Of a stretch of DNA of 64,000 nt, positions 1 through 11,471 are shown one piece after another. Source of the DNA: Girardinichthys multiradiatus. Its lineage: Eukaryota; Chordata; Actinopteri; Cyprinodontiformes; Goodeidae. The notes beneath the pieces were generated by a model. That model saw nothing but the letters and a program-made list of their open reading frames with translations. It made no database searches and was not told the DNA's origin. The position numbers and the translations under genes were made by a program. Within the stretch, counting starts at the first letter, position 1. Each line of letters begins with the position of its first letter. The DNA is taken from positions 18,622,820 through 18,686,819 of the forward strand of contig NC_061798.1 in the NCBI RefSeq assembly GCF_021462225.1. Reading direction: 5' to 3'.

Positions 1-80
1 CAAAAATATTATCAATGTAACAGATAATAAGCATATATACCATACATGTCATTTCCATAAGATTTAGCGAAGAGGTTACA

Positions 81-1121
81 TTTTTCTCCAGATACACGAT
101 GGACTCCTGGCAGAAGTGGAGGATTGTGTGTCTGTCAATAATGTCAGTCGAGGATGTGGAAGATGTGTATATAATTGGATGTTTGATATCAGGATTTCTG
201 CTTTTGTGGAGTCAGCGGTTACCTGGCATATCGAGAAATTCAGAGAATGTCAGCAGCTGTTCTGGCCATTGTAAGGCTGCCTGGCATGTGTGATGGGATC
301 TTCAGAGCGATCAACACTCAGACTGAGATGTTACGTGAGCTGAATCGCAGACTGGATGTGATCCTTATACAGGATCGCAAGCGGGTTGCGGTTCCTGGAC
401 TCAGGGGTGAAATGGTATAAATCTTGGAGAAAGTTGTTCGCTTGGATCTGGCAGAAAGACCAGGAATTTGTCTATTTGGATTCGCCTTTGAGAAGCACCA
501 GCGAGACTCTCAAGGCTGACAGAAAATTAAGAGTCAGCCTAACCCAAATAATTGTTGTTTTTCTGAATTTGGCTCCCCTGCGCGGCCTTGATGGCTGGCT
601 ATCTTCAACTTCTCCCGGAAGTTATGTAAACATGACGCTCTGCTCTCTCTGCCCCTCCCTTCCCTGAGGACACCTGTGGACCTGCTCAGAACTTGGCCGG
701 TTGATGTATATTCCAACGAACCATCAAGGACAATGGCCTCTGTGACAGTGCTTCATGGATTTACTTGCACACACTCACTTGCACACACACACATGCTCAA
801 GATAAACATATGCACCCCTCACACCACCTTCACCGTTCCCAGCATGATGTTGTTTTGTAAATTTGTTGCTTCTTTGTGCTGAGGTTTTTTGCAATCTCAA
901 ACTGTATCCTGCTAAGGATAAAGTGTGAAATATGATTTATTTTCCTCTACTTACCTAATGTGGCCTCTTTTCTCATCTAGCAAGGGCAGCGCCTGTGAGC
1001 AGGCAGCATAGCCTCGGTGACCCGTCCCCCCATTGTCTTGTGTCATGATGTATGTTTGGATGGGTGTACTGGAATTCTAATTTCCCCTCGGGGATCAATA
1101 AAGTATCTTTGAATTGAATTT
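81..1121 (+). mobile_element. Unclassified inserted repeat ending in a retroelement-like 3' tail
   Basis: The hexamer gttaca flanks this block on both sides (75-80 and 1122-1127), which fits a target-site duplication. The block ends in a CTCGGGGATCAATAAAGTAT motif, a poly(A)-signal-containing tail that is common at the 3' ends of fish retroelements. Short open frames inside it match no family I recognise. It interrupts a minus-strand LINE 3' region. The same insertion is present in the second duplication copy at 15684-16727. Confidence 0.5.
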
Positions 1122-1194
1122 GTTACAAATTACAAGATACAAAGACATTTCCATTAAACTTAGACAAAAAAATATATAGTTTATACAGAGACTG

Positions 1195-1400
1195 CATCTG
1201 TCAACAACCTGCAACCACCTCGATGCCTTTATATCTCCTCGGCTGTCCTTTAAATAAAGACATTTCTTCTATATTGTTCAGTTTTACTGGCAAGGCATTC
1301 CATTTTTTCTTTGCTCTATAAATGAAGGTATTTTCAAGAAAATTTGTATTTGCTTTTGGAATTAAAAACTGCCCTTCAAAGCAAGTCTGGTAGCATAGCC
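1195..1400 (-). pseudogene. LINE ORF2 C-terminal fragment, frameshifted
   Basis: The minus strand encodes the end of a non-LTR retrotransposon ORF2, with the FIYRAKKKWNALP motif that resembles the YRGAxxWNSLP motif at the C-terminus of L2/Rex1-like LINEs. Relative to the second copy (16807-17013) one A is missing in a run near 1385, which breaks the frame. Upstream, around 1-80, is the 3' region of the same LINE, separated by the inserted block at 81-1121. Confidence 0.6.
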
Positions 1401-1559
1401 ATACAATTCTCTATTGTTTTAAAACTGACTAAATAAAACAATGGATTTTTAAATTTTAATATTTTCCAAGTACAAAACAACAAAGTTTAACACCCCTCTC
1501 TGCAGCTTCTCTACTGCTTCCTACCCATTACCCTATTAAGACAGTGTCTCGCCCACGAC

Positions 1560-2285
1560 TAAAATTGAATAGATTAAAAAATAATCTAAAAGGAGGAAAT
1601 CATGAAAATCTCATAAAATAAACACAAGTATGAATGAAAGAAATATAAAACAATTAAAAGTGGCTTACGGAACACAAGATCTCTCTCTTCAAAGACTTTG
1701 CTAGTTAATGACTTGATTTGTGACAGTCAGATTGATTTATTTTGTCTCACAGAAACCTGGCTGCAGCAAGAGGTTTATGTTACTATAAATGAGTCAACTC
1801 CTACTAATTATTTAAATTTTCACATACCTCAAAATACTGGGCGAGGAGGAGGAGTAGCAACCATCTTTCAGTCCGATTTATTGATTAGTCTCAAAACCAT
1901 TAATAGCTCCAACTCTTTTGAATATTTAATCCTTTGTTTTCCTCATCCAAATTGCAAAGCACTAAAACCACTTCTGTTTGTTGTTTTGTACTGTCCACCA
2001 GGCCCTTACTCTCAATTTTTAGATCAGTTTTCAGACTTTTTATCTGATTTAGTGTTAAATACAGATAAGGTTATTATAATGGGGAATTTTAACATTCACT
2101 GAAAGTGACAGGCTATATATAGCCTTTAATGCTATCTCAGACTCAATTGGCTTTGCTCAAAACATTAACAAACCTACCCACCTTTGTCTTCATTCTCTGG
2201 AGCTTATGCTGTTATATGGCATTGAGTGTAAAGAAATAACATTTCCTCATAACCCTGTCCTGTGTGACAATTTTCTAGTTTAATT
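1560..2285 (+). pseudogene. LINE apurinic-like endonuclease fragment (L2/Rex1-like)
   Basis: The plus strand encodes an endonuclease-domain fragment with recognisable blocks in order: [18 protein letters not shown] with the catalytic Glu, [16 protein letters not shown] and IIMGNFNIH, the last being the GDFN-type motif with Asp replaced by Asn in GNFN. A one-base difference near 1620 breaks the frame here. The domain continues after an inserted LTR-like block, at about 3195-3480, with KILDLVYA and LLGRSDQ. No reverse transcriptase follows, so this is a 5' fragment of a dead element. Confidence 0.7.
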
Positions 2286-2289
2286 CAGA

Positions 2290-3185
2290 TCTTTTTTTGA
2301 TGGATAAATCACTCTTGCACGAAATAAACACAAACTCTTCTCTTAATTATATATATAAAGATTTATTGAAGCCATATAATTCCAATATACCACCATTCTG
2401 ATCCAAAAACCTTCACCTAACTAACAAGCACTATTCTACATAAAGGGGATAAAAATAACTACCTAACAAAAATAATAAAATAAAATATATGAGCACTGAG
2501 TGTCTATGAAGATCAAATCAACAATTTCATGGACAAAATGTGCAATTTGGGCTAACTTGGAAAGTGAAGCCCTCCTGGTGTGCTGATGTCTCGATAGCGA
2601 GGATCAACTGGTAAACAGTGGGCTGTGCCCTTAGCCACTAGCAGCTGATTGCCCAAAATCTCAACGTGGGGGCATACAACTCTGAGGCGGGAACTCAGTA
2701 GAAAAACTCCAGTAATAAAACTGGAACAAAGGAGTGGTCAGGCGAGGCCCAGACCGCAGTTGCTTTGAATGGAAAACTTTAAAAGCGTGGGGGGGTCACG
2801 CTTCCGTGATCAACAAAAAAAAACAAAAAACGGTCAACTTCTCATCCGTCCAAGAGGGGTAGATATGAAGAGCTGTTTAGTCGACTGAGTCAACAAGGAG
2901 GAAAACTCATCTCCTTGGAAATAAAACCTCTGTGGGTTTTCACCTGCGCCGGGTCAGCATCTTCGATCGGTAAATGAATGTTCTGACCTTCTTGTATCAG
3001 ACAGAATTCCAGCTTTCAAACTCTTCTGGCAATGGCCGTGTGAAGGAAAAGTTCGCCTGCGAACTTTTGTCTCTGCAGATATGCGCCTCCGATGCATCGT
3101 ACCGTGAGACACGCTAGAAATGGCAAAAGTTAATTTTCCACAGGTTTTATATTCCCAGGTGACGTCAGAGCTGCGACGTCTTTTT
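2290..3185 (-). mobile_element. Probable solo LTR with CRE and TATA (minus strand)
   Basis: This 0.9-kb block splits the LINE endonuclease sequence. Read on the minus strand it has a palindromic CRE, TGACGTCA (3160-3167), a TATAAAAC box (3144-3151) and, about 780 bp further, a poly(A) signal AATAAA (2362-2367). That order of promoter then polyadenylation site without coding sequence is what a solo LTR looks like. I could not fix exact ends or a clean target-site duplication because both borders fall in T-rich sequence. Confidence 0.45.
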
Positions 3186-3591
3186 TTTTTATCTGTACAT
3201 AGACAGCCCCACTAGAAGCAACAAAATCTTGGACTTAGTGTATGCCAATACCAGGGATGCAAACAGTTCCAAAACATTTCCACTGCTTGGCAGATCTGAT
3301 CAAAAATTGGATGCTGTTGATGCCCAAATAGATCCCACTTGTTCAATGCCAGCCTGTCCACATGAGTATTTATAGAAGATGGAATCATGATGCTTCTACA
3401 TCATTATCAGACTGCTTTGAGACATGCGACTAGGCTGTGTTTTGTAAACTATATTGAGGAGGCTTTTAATTTAGTGCTTTTTAGTCCGTTGTGGAGTGTG
3501 CTTTGTTGTGGTTTGCTGGGGTATAGGCAATGAGCTGGCTCTAGGCTAGCTTCTTTGGAGAAGGTGGTAAAAAGCAAGATACTAAACAAAC

Positions 3592-3786
3592 TGGGATGCC
3601 GTGCTTAGGGATAGAGCATGCGACCCCTTCCTGGAGGCTTCAGTCCTTGTCGTAGCTGTTCTGGGTTCGAGTCCCAAACCCGGTAACCTTTTATGCATGT
3701 CTTCCCCATTTCTTTACCCAGTTTCCTGTCTGCCTAGTGACAAAAATCAAGGCCACTAGTGCTGCAAAAAAAAATCCTTAAAAGAA
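3592..3786 (+). mobile_element. tRNA-derived SINE with target-site duplication
   Basis: The block contains an RNA polymerase III B box that fits the consensus exactly, GGTTCGAGTCC (3664-3674), an A-box-like TTAGGGATAGAGC upstream, a unique body with CTTCCCCATTT and TTTCCTGTCTG, and an A-rich tail. It is flanked by 16-base near-identical repeats, aagatactaaacaaac on the left and aagatactgaacaaac on the right, one mismatch. It is not a functional tRNA gene: no cloverleaf can be completed. Confidence 0.85.
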
Positions 3787-3799
3787 AAGATACTGAACA

Positions 3800-5230
3800 A
3801 ACAGTTTTCTACCATGAATAACATTGACTACCCTCTTTAACACATGGTGGGCAAACATCAGAGCAACTGGTCAAACAAACTACTACAACACTACTACCGT
3901 AGCAACTGGTACAGGAAATGTTTCTATGCTCAGGGAGGTACACTATTCAACAGTTATATCAGACTGCAAAATGGCTGCCTCTTTCACGTTTGTTCTTTTC
4001 TTTTGTCCGGTCTATTAGATCTAAATAACTTTTATTTATATACATTGTACTTTGTTATAGTTTTTTGTGGCTCTACTGGCCTTTATTGTAAAGAATACAC
4101 ATGCAGCACAGGATTGAAGGTCTGGAATCAAGTCTAGACGGCTGCATCAAAGACTAATAACATCTATACTGCAACACTCCTGTACTTTGATTTGGTATAA
4201 TTTACATTTTAGATTTTCATGTAAAGTCAATGTATTTTTTTTACAGTAGGTGTATTTTTATGTCTGGTGCTGCAACTAATACATTTCTTATTTGGGATTA
4301 TTTAAAATCAATCTATTTTGTTTTATTCCATTAGTTGTAAGGAGCCTAAATTGTCTCCAACACTGCTAGATCACCATCACCAGCTTGAACTGAGACACAC
4401 TGGACCCATCTATGGTATCCAACACATACTGGTTGTAAACAATAGTCATTTCAGCTACTGTTGTATTTATTTAGCAGATTGTCTTTACTCTGTCAGGATG
4501 CCTGAATTCATTGAGTTTCTGTTGTGTGGCTAATTTGTGACTTTTGTTAACAAGTGACCGAACAGCTGGCAGTAAATGTATGTTGATGTTGCCAACAAAG
4601 AAATTTGAAGAAACACATTTTGTCATGTGATAGTCTGAGCTTGTTTTGCAATTTCTGGTACTGCAAAATATACGGATGGGTTCTTTATCACTAATAGGTT
4701 ATTATTTTTAATTTGTGCCTTTAGACATGAATACAATGAGTGGGCTCCATTTTAAACAATATCCCCTAAAACTGACTCTGAAGTAAAGCTTTCTAAAGTC
4801 AGAGCAGATAAAGTGTTCTGGAGCTGAATTTAACTAAAGAACAGCTCTCACATGTTTTCCTCAAAATCCTGTCGTCTCATGAAAGGAAATAAAATACTAC
4901 ATGACCCTTTCACCCTTATGCTCATATAGACATGTAATCATTGCTGTTATGGTCAAATGAGTTTTAAGGACATAGAGTAAGTACATTTAGTATGTATTTG
5001 TAAGCTTGCATGATCTTTTTATGCTACCAACCTATGGATGGCCTTAACTTTAATGGTAGATAAATATGAACTTTTAAAATGTCTACTGAACAGTAGCGGT
5101 TAAAAACACCATAATGCTCTTTAAAACCTTACAGAATTAAATATAGAAGATAAAGAAAAAACTTTTTATTGCATGTTTAAAAGTTCAAATGTAAAATAAA
5201 ACAATAAGAAATAAGTTCATTTTAATTATG
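3800..5230. other. No gene recognised
   Basis: AT-rich sequence between the SINE and the 3' end of gene A1. The open frames are short, lack splice or initiation context and show no family motif. The same holds for the matching stretch 19400-20840 in the second copy. Confidence 0.6.
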
Positions 5231-5440
5231 AGCTTTATTTAGAGGTCTCTACAGATATTAGTGAGAACTGATCTAAATCAAATGGTGAATGTGGAAGCAG
5301 TCTTGTTTCAGTCTTCTTGTTAAATGGACATGATTTCAGTCTGAAATTACAGAAAACAGTATGACTCAATACATTTTGACACCAAAAAGATCGAATACAG
5401 TAGTAATGATACAAATCTCACAAACTTGTCACTCACTTGA

Positions 5441-5875
5441 TCATTGCTGCCTTAGTAGTTGTAGAAGAAGGGCAATAAGTTGGGTCAGTGCTGGTGCAGT
5501 TGTTGCACCTGCTACTGTGGTCGTAGTCCTGGTGGTTGTCTTCAAGAAAAACCAGGAATTTTATCATCACACACAGCAGAGGATTTTCCCGCTACCGATA
5601 CAGTAACTGATGCTCAGATAAGGTTTAAAGGTTAGGCATAGAGGACACTCACCTCGTCAGAGTTAGAACCAGAACCAGAACTAGAGCGGGCAAAACGCTG
5701 GTGCTCCATCTGTACAAGGTTTGACGTTACTTGCATAAGATCTTATCACAGTAAATAGCAATAGTACCTTTCTATATTCTCTTTCTTATAGTGTTAACAG
5801 TGATAATATTTTACTTACAGGTTTAGCCATGATAAGGCTCAGGAGGCATCCAAGAACAAGTGCTACCTTCAGCAT
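5441..5875 (-). CDS. Gene A1: small SCPP-like secreted Thr-rich protein (3 coding exons)
   Basis: Coding exons join(5441-5539, 5653-5709, 5819-5875), giving 70 residues. Exon 2 (to about 5892) holds the 5' UTR end and the signal peptide MLKVALVLGCLLSLIMA followed by KP. Exon 3 gives MEHQRFARSSSGSGSNSDE and ends in an S-x-E motif, the FAM20C-type phosphorylation site. Exon 4 begins with a Thr tract (TTTRTTTTVAGATTAPA) and ends in a Leu-rich amphipathic segment (LTQLIALLLQLLRQQ). All introns are phase 0 with GT-AG borders. Non-coding exon 1 lies near 6014-6050 below a TATA box, and a poly(A) signal is at 5234-5239. Signal peptide plus two residues in one exon and phase-0 introns are the SCPP hallmark. 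Specific function unknown; secretion is well supported, mineral or matrix role is inference. Confidence 0.8.
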
Positions 5876-6075
5876 GGTTACAGTGATCTCACCTGTTGGA
5901 GCAGAATATTACAAATTACTTTCTAAACAACACATTAACCTAAGTGATCAAAGCTTTTCAGTGGAGAAAATACTAAAACTAAAAGCTTAAATAAATGATT
6001 CAAGTCCTCAGACCTTCAGGAGGCTTTCTCAGAGACAAGTGAAGAGGCTGTGTTGCACTTGGTTGTTGAAGTTCT

Positions 6076-6083
6076 CTTTTATA
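6076..6083 (-). promoter_or_regulatory. TATA box of gene A1
   Basis: TATAAAAG on the minus strand, about 30 bases before the probable start of exon 1, which ends at 6014 at a GAAG|gt donor. The same box and spacing recur in A2 and C. Confidence 0.75.
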
Positions 6084-6089
6084 CACTTG

Positions 6090-7323
6090 TAGATGCAGAA
6101 ATGTTGGGAAGCTGTTGAGAAACATTTTCATGTTTCACGGTGTGGCGCATAATTAAAGACAGACTTTATGATATTACATAGATAAGATGTGAAATACCCT
6201 TAATACCTCCCAAACTATCCACAGTAAATTTCTAAACTCCATTGTGCAAACATGCTGCCAGATCACCTCATTACATCACATTGCAGTTTTTCTTTGGTGG
6301 ACCACAAGTAAGACAACAGCTCATTTCACCAACTTTTTTTTTTAATAGCGTTTTTGCTCTCTTCAGGGGTGTTGAAAGATTTGCAATGTGTTTTTGGGGG
6401 CAAATTTTAGATAATGCATGAAGTATGCATATCAGCATTTTCTTTCATTTTCCCTGTCGAAAGACCATTTCATTACGAGATAGTTTATGGTTGGCGGATC
6501 AAAAGTGAGACAGTAGCTCAATTTAGACCTTTCGAAGTTTTGTTATTAAATAGTGGGCTCCCTGTGAAGAGAGTATTTATTTTGTGTATTTTCTGCTAAG
6601 ATCATAATTCAGCAACACAGTAATCTGGTGTTCCTTTATAGCATCGCTGAAAGTGGTAGCAGTGAAACGTTGCAAGCTACCCTGTAGGCAGGGTTTTAAC
6701 AGACTGAGAGGTTAGTTGTACCTTACTAAAGTAATGTATGTGAAAACAACAGATAAACACACTATATTAAACCACCCATCCATACGTGTTCAGTTTTCAG
6801 GAAATTATATTTATATTTGGGATTTAACAATCTTTTTCTTGTTATTGAATATTTAGTTTTTCATCTTTATTTTAATTATTGCTTTATTTACTATTTTATT
6901 TCCTACTACATTGTTTTTTTGCTGCTGGAAATTTCATTCACAAAAAAACAGTTTTCACAAATGGGGTATTATGCACAATTATTGTCAATAGACAATAAGC
7001 CATAATTAATATAACATAGATATGTTGATATCATGTGAATAAAACATAGAGCTCATTTTTACTTTATAAATACTATTATTACTCTTTTCTTCATGAATTT
7101 CAGTGGAAGCTGTCTGGACATTTGCAGGAGGTTTTCCTTTGAAATTATGCCAAAGTACGCAACACTCCACTTTGAACAAGTACTTGAAAGGTGTTTGTTA
7201 CAGTTAAGATTGATTTAGAAGTTGCCCCATGCTCTCCTAATATTTCTGAGATGTTCTCGGTTCCCTGCCACACCTCAAAGTCAGGTAAAGCTTTGAAATC
7301 TTTTATTTGTCAGACTTAGCTGA
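6090..7323. other. Upstream flank of gene A1, no second gene
   Basis: AT-rich sequence without recognisable coding content. Parts of the first 250 bases resemble the upstream flank of gene C (about 31000-31230), for example the stretches around 'cacctcattaca', which supports common descent of the two loci. Its counterpart in copy 2 is 21700-22940. Confidence 0.5.
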
Positions 7324-8863
7324 AAGTCATTTGATTACATTGGGAGGTTATTTCTTATTGGTAATTAGTAAAGAAGTCCACTCTTGGTCTGAATTCTGCA
7401 ACTCACGTTGCAGCTCATTTTACATACTTTTCTAAAGTGTGAGTACACACTAAAATGGCGTTATCATCCACCCAACATCTATGCCCTGCTAATACTTGCA
7501 GTTTTATGTGAGGACTGGTGCTTATCTAACAATTATTGAACTAGAGGAGGGGTACACAGGACAAACAATCATGCATACATATGTATGCCTAAGGGCAAAT
7601 TAGAGAGACTTATTAACATAACACGCATGTTTTTGGACTGTAGGAAAACCAGGAGAGAACCCATGCATGCACGTGGGAAACATGTAAATTCCCTGAAGAT
7701 CCCAGAACCTTGTCCTTCAAGGCAACAGTGCTAACAACTGTGAAACCACCCTGGCCTAATAATAGTAATAATAAAAATAATAATTCTTGTTCTTGTTGTT
7801 CTTTTTTATTTTCTTTTTTTCTTGTTATTATTTTCATCCAGTCTCAAAATGTATAAGTTCTTTAAATGAGAATTTGAATATTTTGTTCTCACTAAATCTT
7901 TAAAATTTGGTATACATGTACTGAGTTGATATTTCAACATTATTCATATGACGAATAATAAACCTACAGACAGACTAATTTTTATTAAAGAAAATTGCAC
8001 CATCCTCTGTTTCCAAGTGGTTGTAGAATCACCTTATCAACAGTTTTTAATGCAAGGTTAGCAGCCTATAAACAGCACATCAAACCTAAATAAAACTGTT
8101 TAAAACGCACAAGGATCTTTTTTTAAATGTTTTAGATTTTTGTTCATGATGAAGCTGTTTAGACCCAAAGTTAATTCAGAATGAAGGAGGACAGAGATTA
8201 AAGACACAATGTGAAACAATGTTTGCAACACAAGTAAATGTAATTTAGCCTTTTGTATGTTTATGTACAAATTCCATACATTTAAATTTATTGTCTGACT
8301 TATTTCTAAATGGTTTTATTTACTTAACAGTTTCCAGTGCAGCATTCCTCATACAATCCTCAGAGTTGTAAAAGGTTTATGAGATAATTTTGGTATTTGT
8401 CTATATATGTTAATATAAAAATATGCACAGCGGGAGTATAAATGTTAATTTATTCACTTTACGTTCACAGGACTAGCAAACACAAGGAGAACATGTGCTT
8501 TCCACTTGTACTTTATTAAGGAAATAGTACAGGGAACAAATAGATTTCATTTTACATGTTTACTGGGGATAGAGCATACTTTTAAACAATTAATGGTCCT
8601 CTTATAGAAGGTCCAGCTTCCAGCTTTCATCTTTCATTTCAGCCTCTATGTAGCTGCCACTGTGGTAGTGGTAGCTGCAGCAGTGTTAAGCAGAATCTGG
8701 AAAATCCTCTGAAGTTCCTTTTCGTCTATACAAGGACGGTTATTGTTGCCATCTGAAGGACCGTGACCCTGGAAAACAAATCAGACTGTTCAGAAAACAG
8801 GTAATGATTTTGTAACAGATCTGCTCCAATAAAACTAAAACAAGATACTTACCCTATTAGGGT
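7324..8863. repeat. Internal 1.54-kb tandem duplication, unit a
   Basis: Sequence beginning aagtcatttgattacattgg at about 7322 starts again at about 8862, directly after the truncated end of a B-type gene. The unit contains the downstream flank of the B gene and its last exon. It occurs only in copy 1 of the large duplication; copy 2 has one unit. The junction reads attagggt|aagtcattt and shows no long homology. Confidence 0.9.
7560..7762 (+). repeat. Dispersed LINE/SINE-tail fragment
   Basis: Matches a very common teleost repeat block recognised by 'aattagagagacttattaac', 'tttttggactgtagg' and 'gagagaacccatgcatg' followed by a short AT-rich tail. Diverged copies of the same block are at 9100-9302, 23163-23373, 14355-14690 and 25235-25560. 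The element class cannot be settled from these fragments. Confidence 0.6.
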
Positions 8864-8866
8864 AAG
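8646..8866 (-). pseudogene. Gene B1a: truncated copy of the B-type SCPP-like gene
   Basis: Contains a complete last exon (8646-8768: 40 codons plus stop) and then only the final bases of exon 3 next to the donor near 8852, after which the sequence jumps to the duplication start. The signal-peptide exon, most of exon 3 and the promoter are missing, so it cannot make a secreted product. Its exon differs from B1 by Lys to Glu and Leu to Phe changes and has a Thr/Ala tract eleven residues shorter. It was produced by the internal tandem duplication. Confidence 0.85.
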
Positions 8867-9099
8867 TCATTTGATTACATTGGGAGGTTATTTCTTATTG
8901 GTAATTAGTAAAGAAGTCCACTCTTGGTCTGAATTCTGCAACTCACGTTGCAGCTCATTTTACATACCTTTCTAAAGTGTGAGTACACACTAAAATGGCT
9001 TTATCATCCACCCAACATATATACCCTGCTAATACTTGCAGTTTTATGTGAGGACTGGTGCTTATCTAACAATTATTGAACTAGAGGAGGGGTACACGG

Positions 9100-9302
9100 G
9101 ACAAACAATCATGCATACATATGTATGCCTAAGGGCAAATTAGAGAGACTTATTAACATAACACGCATGTTTTTGGACTGTAGGAAAACCAGGAGAGAAC
9201 CCATGCATGCACGTGGGAAACATGTAAATTCCCTGAAGATCCCAGAACCTTCTGCTTCAAGACAGCAGTGCTAACAACTGTGAAACCACCCTGGCCTAAT
9301 AA
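9100..9302 (+). repeat. Dispersed LINE/SINE-tail fragment (unit b copy)
   Basis: Tandem-duplicate of the fragment at 7560-7762, carried along in unit b. A few substitutions separate the two. Confidence 0.6.
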
Positions 9303-9469
9303 TAGTAATAATAAAAATAATAATTCTTGTTCTTGTTGTTCTTTTTTATTTTTATTTTTTCTTGTTATTATTTTCATCCAGTCTCAAAATGTATAAGTTC
9401 TTTAAATGAGAATTTGAATATTTTGTTCTCACTAAATCTTTAAATCTGAAGAACAAAATATCGAGGCAC

Positions 9470-10588
9470 GTGACGTCGCCCGGTACGGCGGAGCCGGGGT
9501 CCCACCCTGGAGCCAGGCCCGGGGTCGGGACTCGTCGGAGAGCGCCTGGTGGCCGGGTTGCTCCTCGCGGGACCCGGCCGGGCCAAGCCCGAACGAGAGA
9601 CGCGAGGCCATCCCCCAGTGGGCCCGCCACCTGCGGGGGGAACCGTGAGGGACCGGTGCAAAGAGGATTGGGTGGCGGACGAAAGTGGAGACCTCAGCGG
9701 CCCGATCCCCGGATGCTTAGGCTGGCTCTAGGGACGTGGAATGTCACCTCGCTGGGGGGGAAGGAGCCTGAGCTTGTGCAGGAGGTCGAGAGATATCGAC
9801 TAGAAATAGTCGGGCTTGCCTCCACGCACAGCATGGGCTCTGGAACCCATCTCCTTGAGAGGGACTCTTCTACTCTGGAGTGGCCCACGGGGAGAGGCGG
9901 CGGGCTGGTGTGGGTTTGCTTGTTGCCTCCCCAGCTCAGCCGTCTCGTGTTGGGGTTTACCCCAGTGGATGAGAGGGTCGTATCCCTGCGCCTTCGGGTT
10001 GGGGAGAGGTCTCTGACTATCATTTCAGCCTACGGGCCGAGTGGCAGTGCAGAGTACCCGGCCTTCTTGGCGTCCCTGTCGGGGGTGCTGGATAGTGCCC
10101 CTCCCGGGGACTCCATTATTCTGCTGGGGGACTTCAACGCCTACGTGGGGAACGACAGTGACACCTGGAGAGGCGTGATCGGGAGGAATGGCCTCCCCGA
10201 TCTGAATCCGAGTGGTGTTTTGTTATTGGACTTCTGTGCTAGTCACGGATTGTCCATAACGAACACCATGTTCAAATATAAGTGTGTCCATCAGTGGACT
10301 TGGCACCAGGACACCCTAGGCAGGAGGTCGATGATCGACTTTGTTGTCGTATCATCAGACCTTCGGCCGCATGTTTTGGACACTCGGGTGAAGAGAGGGG
10401 CTGAGCTGTCCACTGATCATCAACTGGTGATGAGTTGGATCCGCTGGAGGAGGAGAAAGCCGGACAGACTTGGCAGGCCCAAGCGCATAGTGAGGGTCTG
10501 CTGGGAACGCCTGGCAGAGCCAGGGATGTATTCAACTCCCACCTCCGGGAGAGCTTCGACCAGATCCCGGGGGATGTTGGAGACATAG
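9470..10588 (+). pseudogene. RTE endonuclease domain (broken ORF, N-terminal part)
   Basis: 372-residue open stretch. The first 80 residues are low-complexity Pro/Gly/Arg sequence. The endonuclease fold starts near residue 85 with [11 protein letters not shown], followed by [29 protein letters not shown] and [10 protein letters not shown], the catalytic Asp/Asn and Asp-His motifs of APE-like LINE endonucleases. A frameshift near 10500 leads to an out-of-frame tail; the proper continuation runs in another frame from about 10435 to 11130. Confidence 0.8.
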
Positions 10589-11471
10589 AGTCCAAGTGGA
10601 CCATGTTCTCCGCATCTATTGTCGATGCTGCTGCCCGTAGCTGTGGCCGTAAGGTCTGCGGTGCCTGTCGCGGCGGCAATCCCAGAACCCGGTGGTGGAC
10701 ACCGGCAGTAAGGGATGCTGTTAAGCTGAAGAAGGAGTCCTATCGGCTGTGGTTGGCTTGTGGGACTCCTGAGGCGGCTGACGGGTACCGTGAGGCCAAG
10801 CGTGCTGCGGCCTGGGCTGTGGCAGAGGCAAAAACGCAGGCCTGGGAGGAGTTCGGTGAGGCCATGGAGAAGGACTACCAGTTGGCCTCGAAGCAATTCT
10901 GGCAAACCGTCCGTCGCCTCAGGAGGGGGAAGCAGTGCTTCGCCAACACTGTTTATAGTGGGGGCTGGAGACTGCTGACCTCGACTGAGGACATTATCGG
11001 GCGGTGGAAGGAGTACTTCGAGGATCTCCTCAATCCTGCCATCACGCATTCCGTGGTGGAAACAGAGGCTGGGGACCCGGGGTTGGACTCTTTCATCACC
11101 CAGGCTGAAGTCACCGAGGTGGTTAAATAGCTCAGCGGTGGCAAGGCTTCGGGGGTGGATGAGATCCGCCCTGAGTACCTCAAGTCTCTGGATGTTGTAG
11201 GGCTGTCATGGTTGACACGTCTCTTCAACATTGCGTGGCGGTCGGGGACAGTGCCTCTGGACTGGCAGACTGGGGTGGTGGTCCCCCTTCATAAGAAGGT
11301 CACTGGGGTTCCAACTTCAGGGGGATCACACTCCTCAGCCTCCCTGGTAAGGCCTACGCCAGGGTATTGGAGAGGAGAGTCCAACTGATAGTCGAACCTC
11401 GGCTTCAGGAGGAGCAGTGTGGTTTTCGTCCCGGCCGTGGAACACTGGACCAGCTCTATACCCTCTAACGG

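Noticed and set aside
3640..3680. Possible tRNA gene (perfect B box)
   Set aside because: A-rich tail, unique 3' body and flanking direct repeats show a tRNA-derived SINE; no cloverleaf can be folded.
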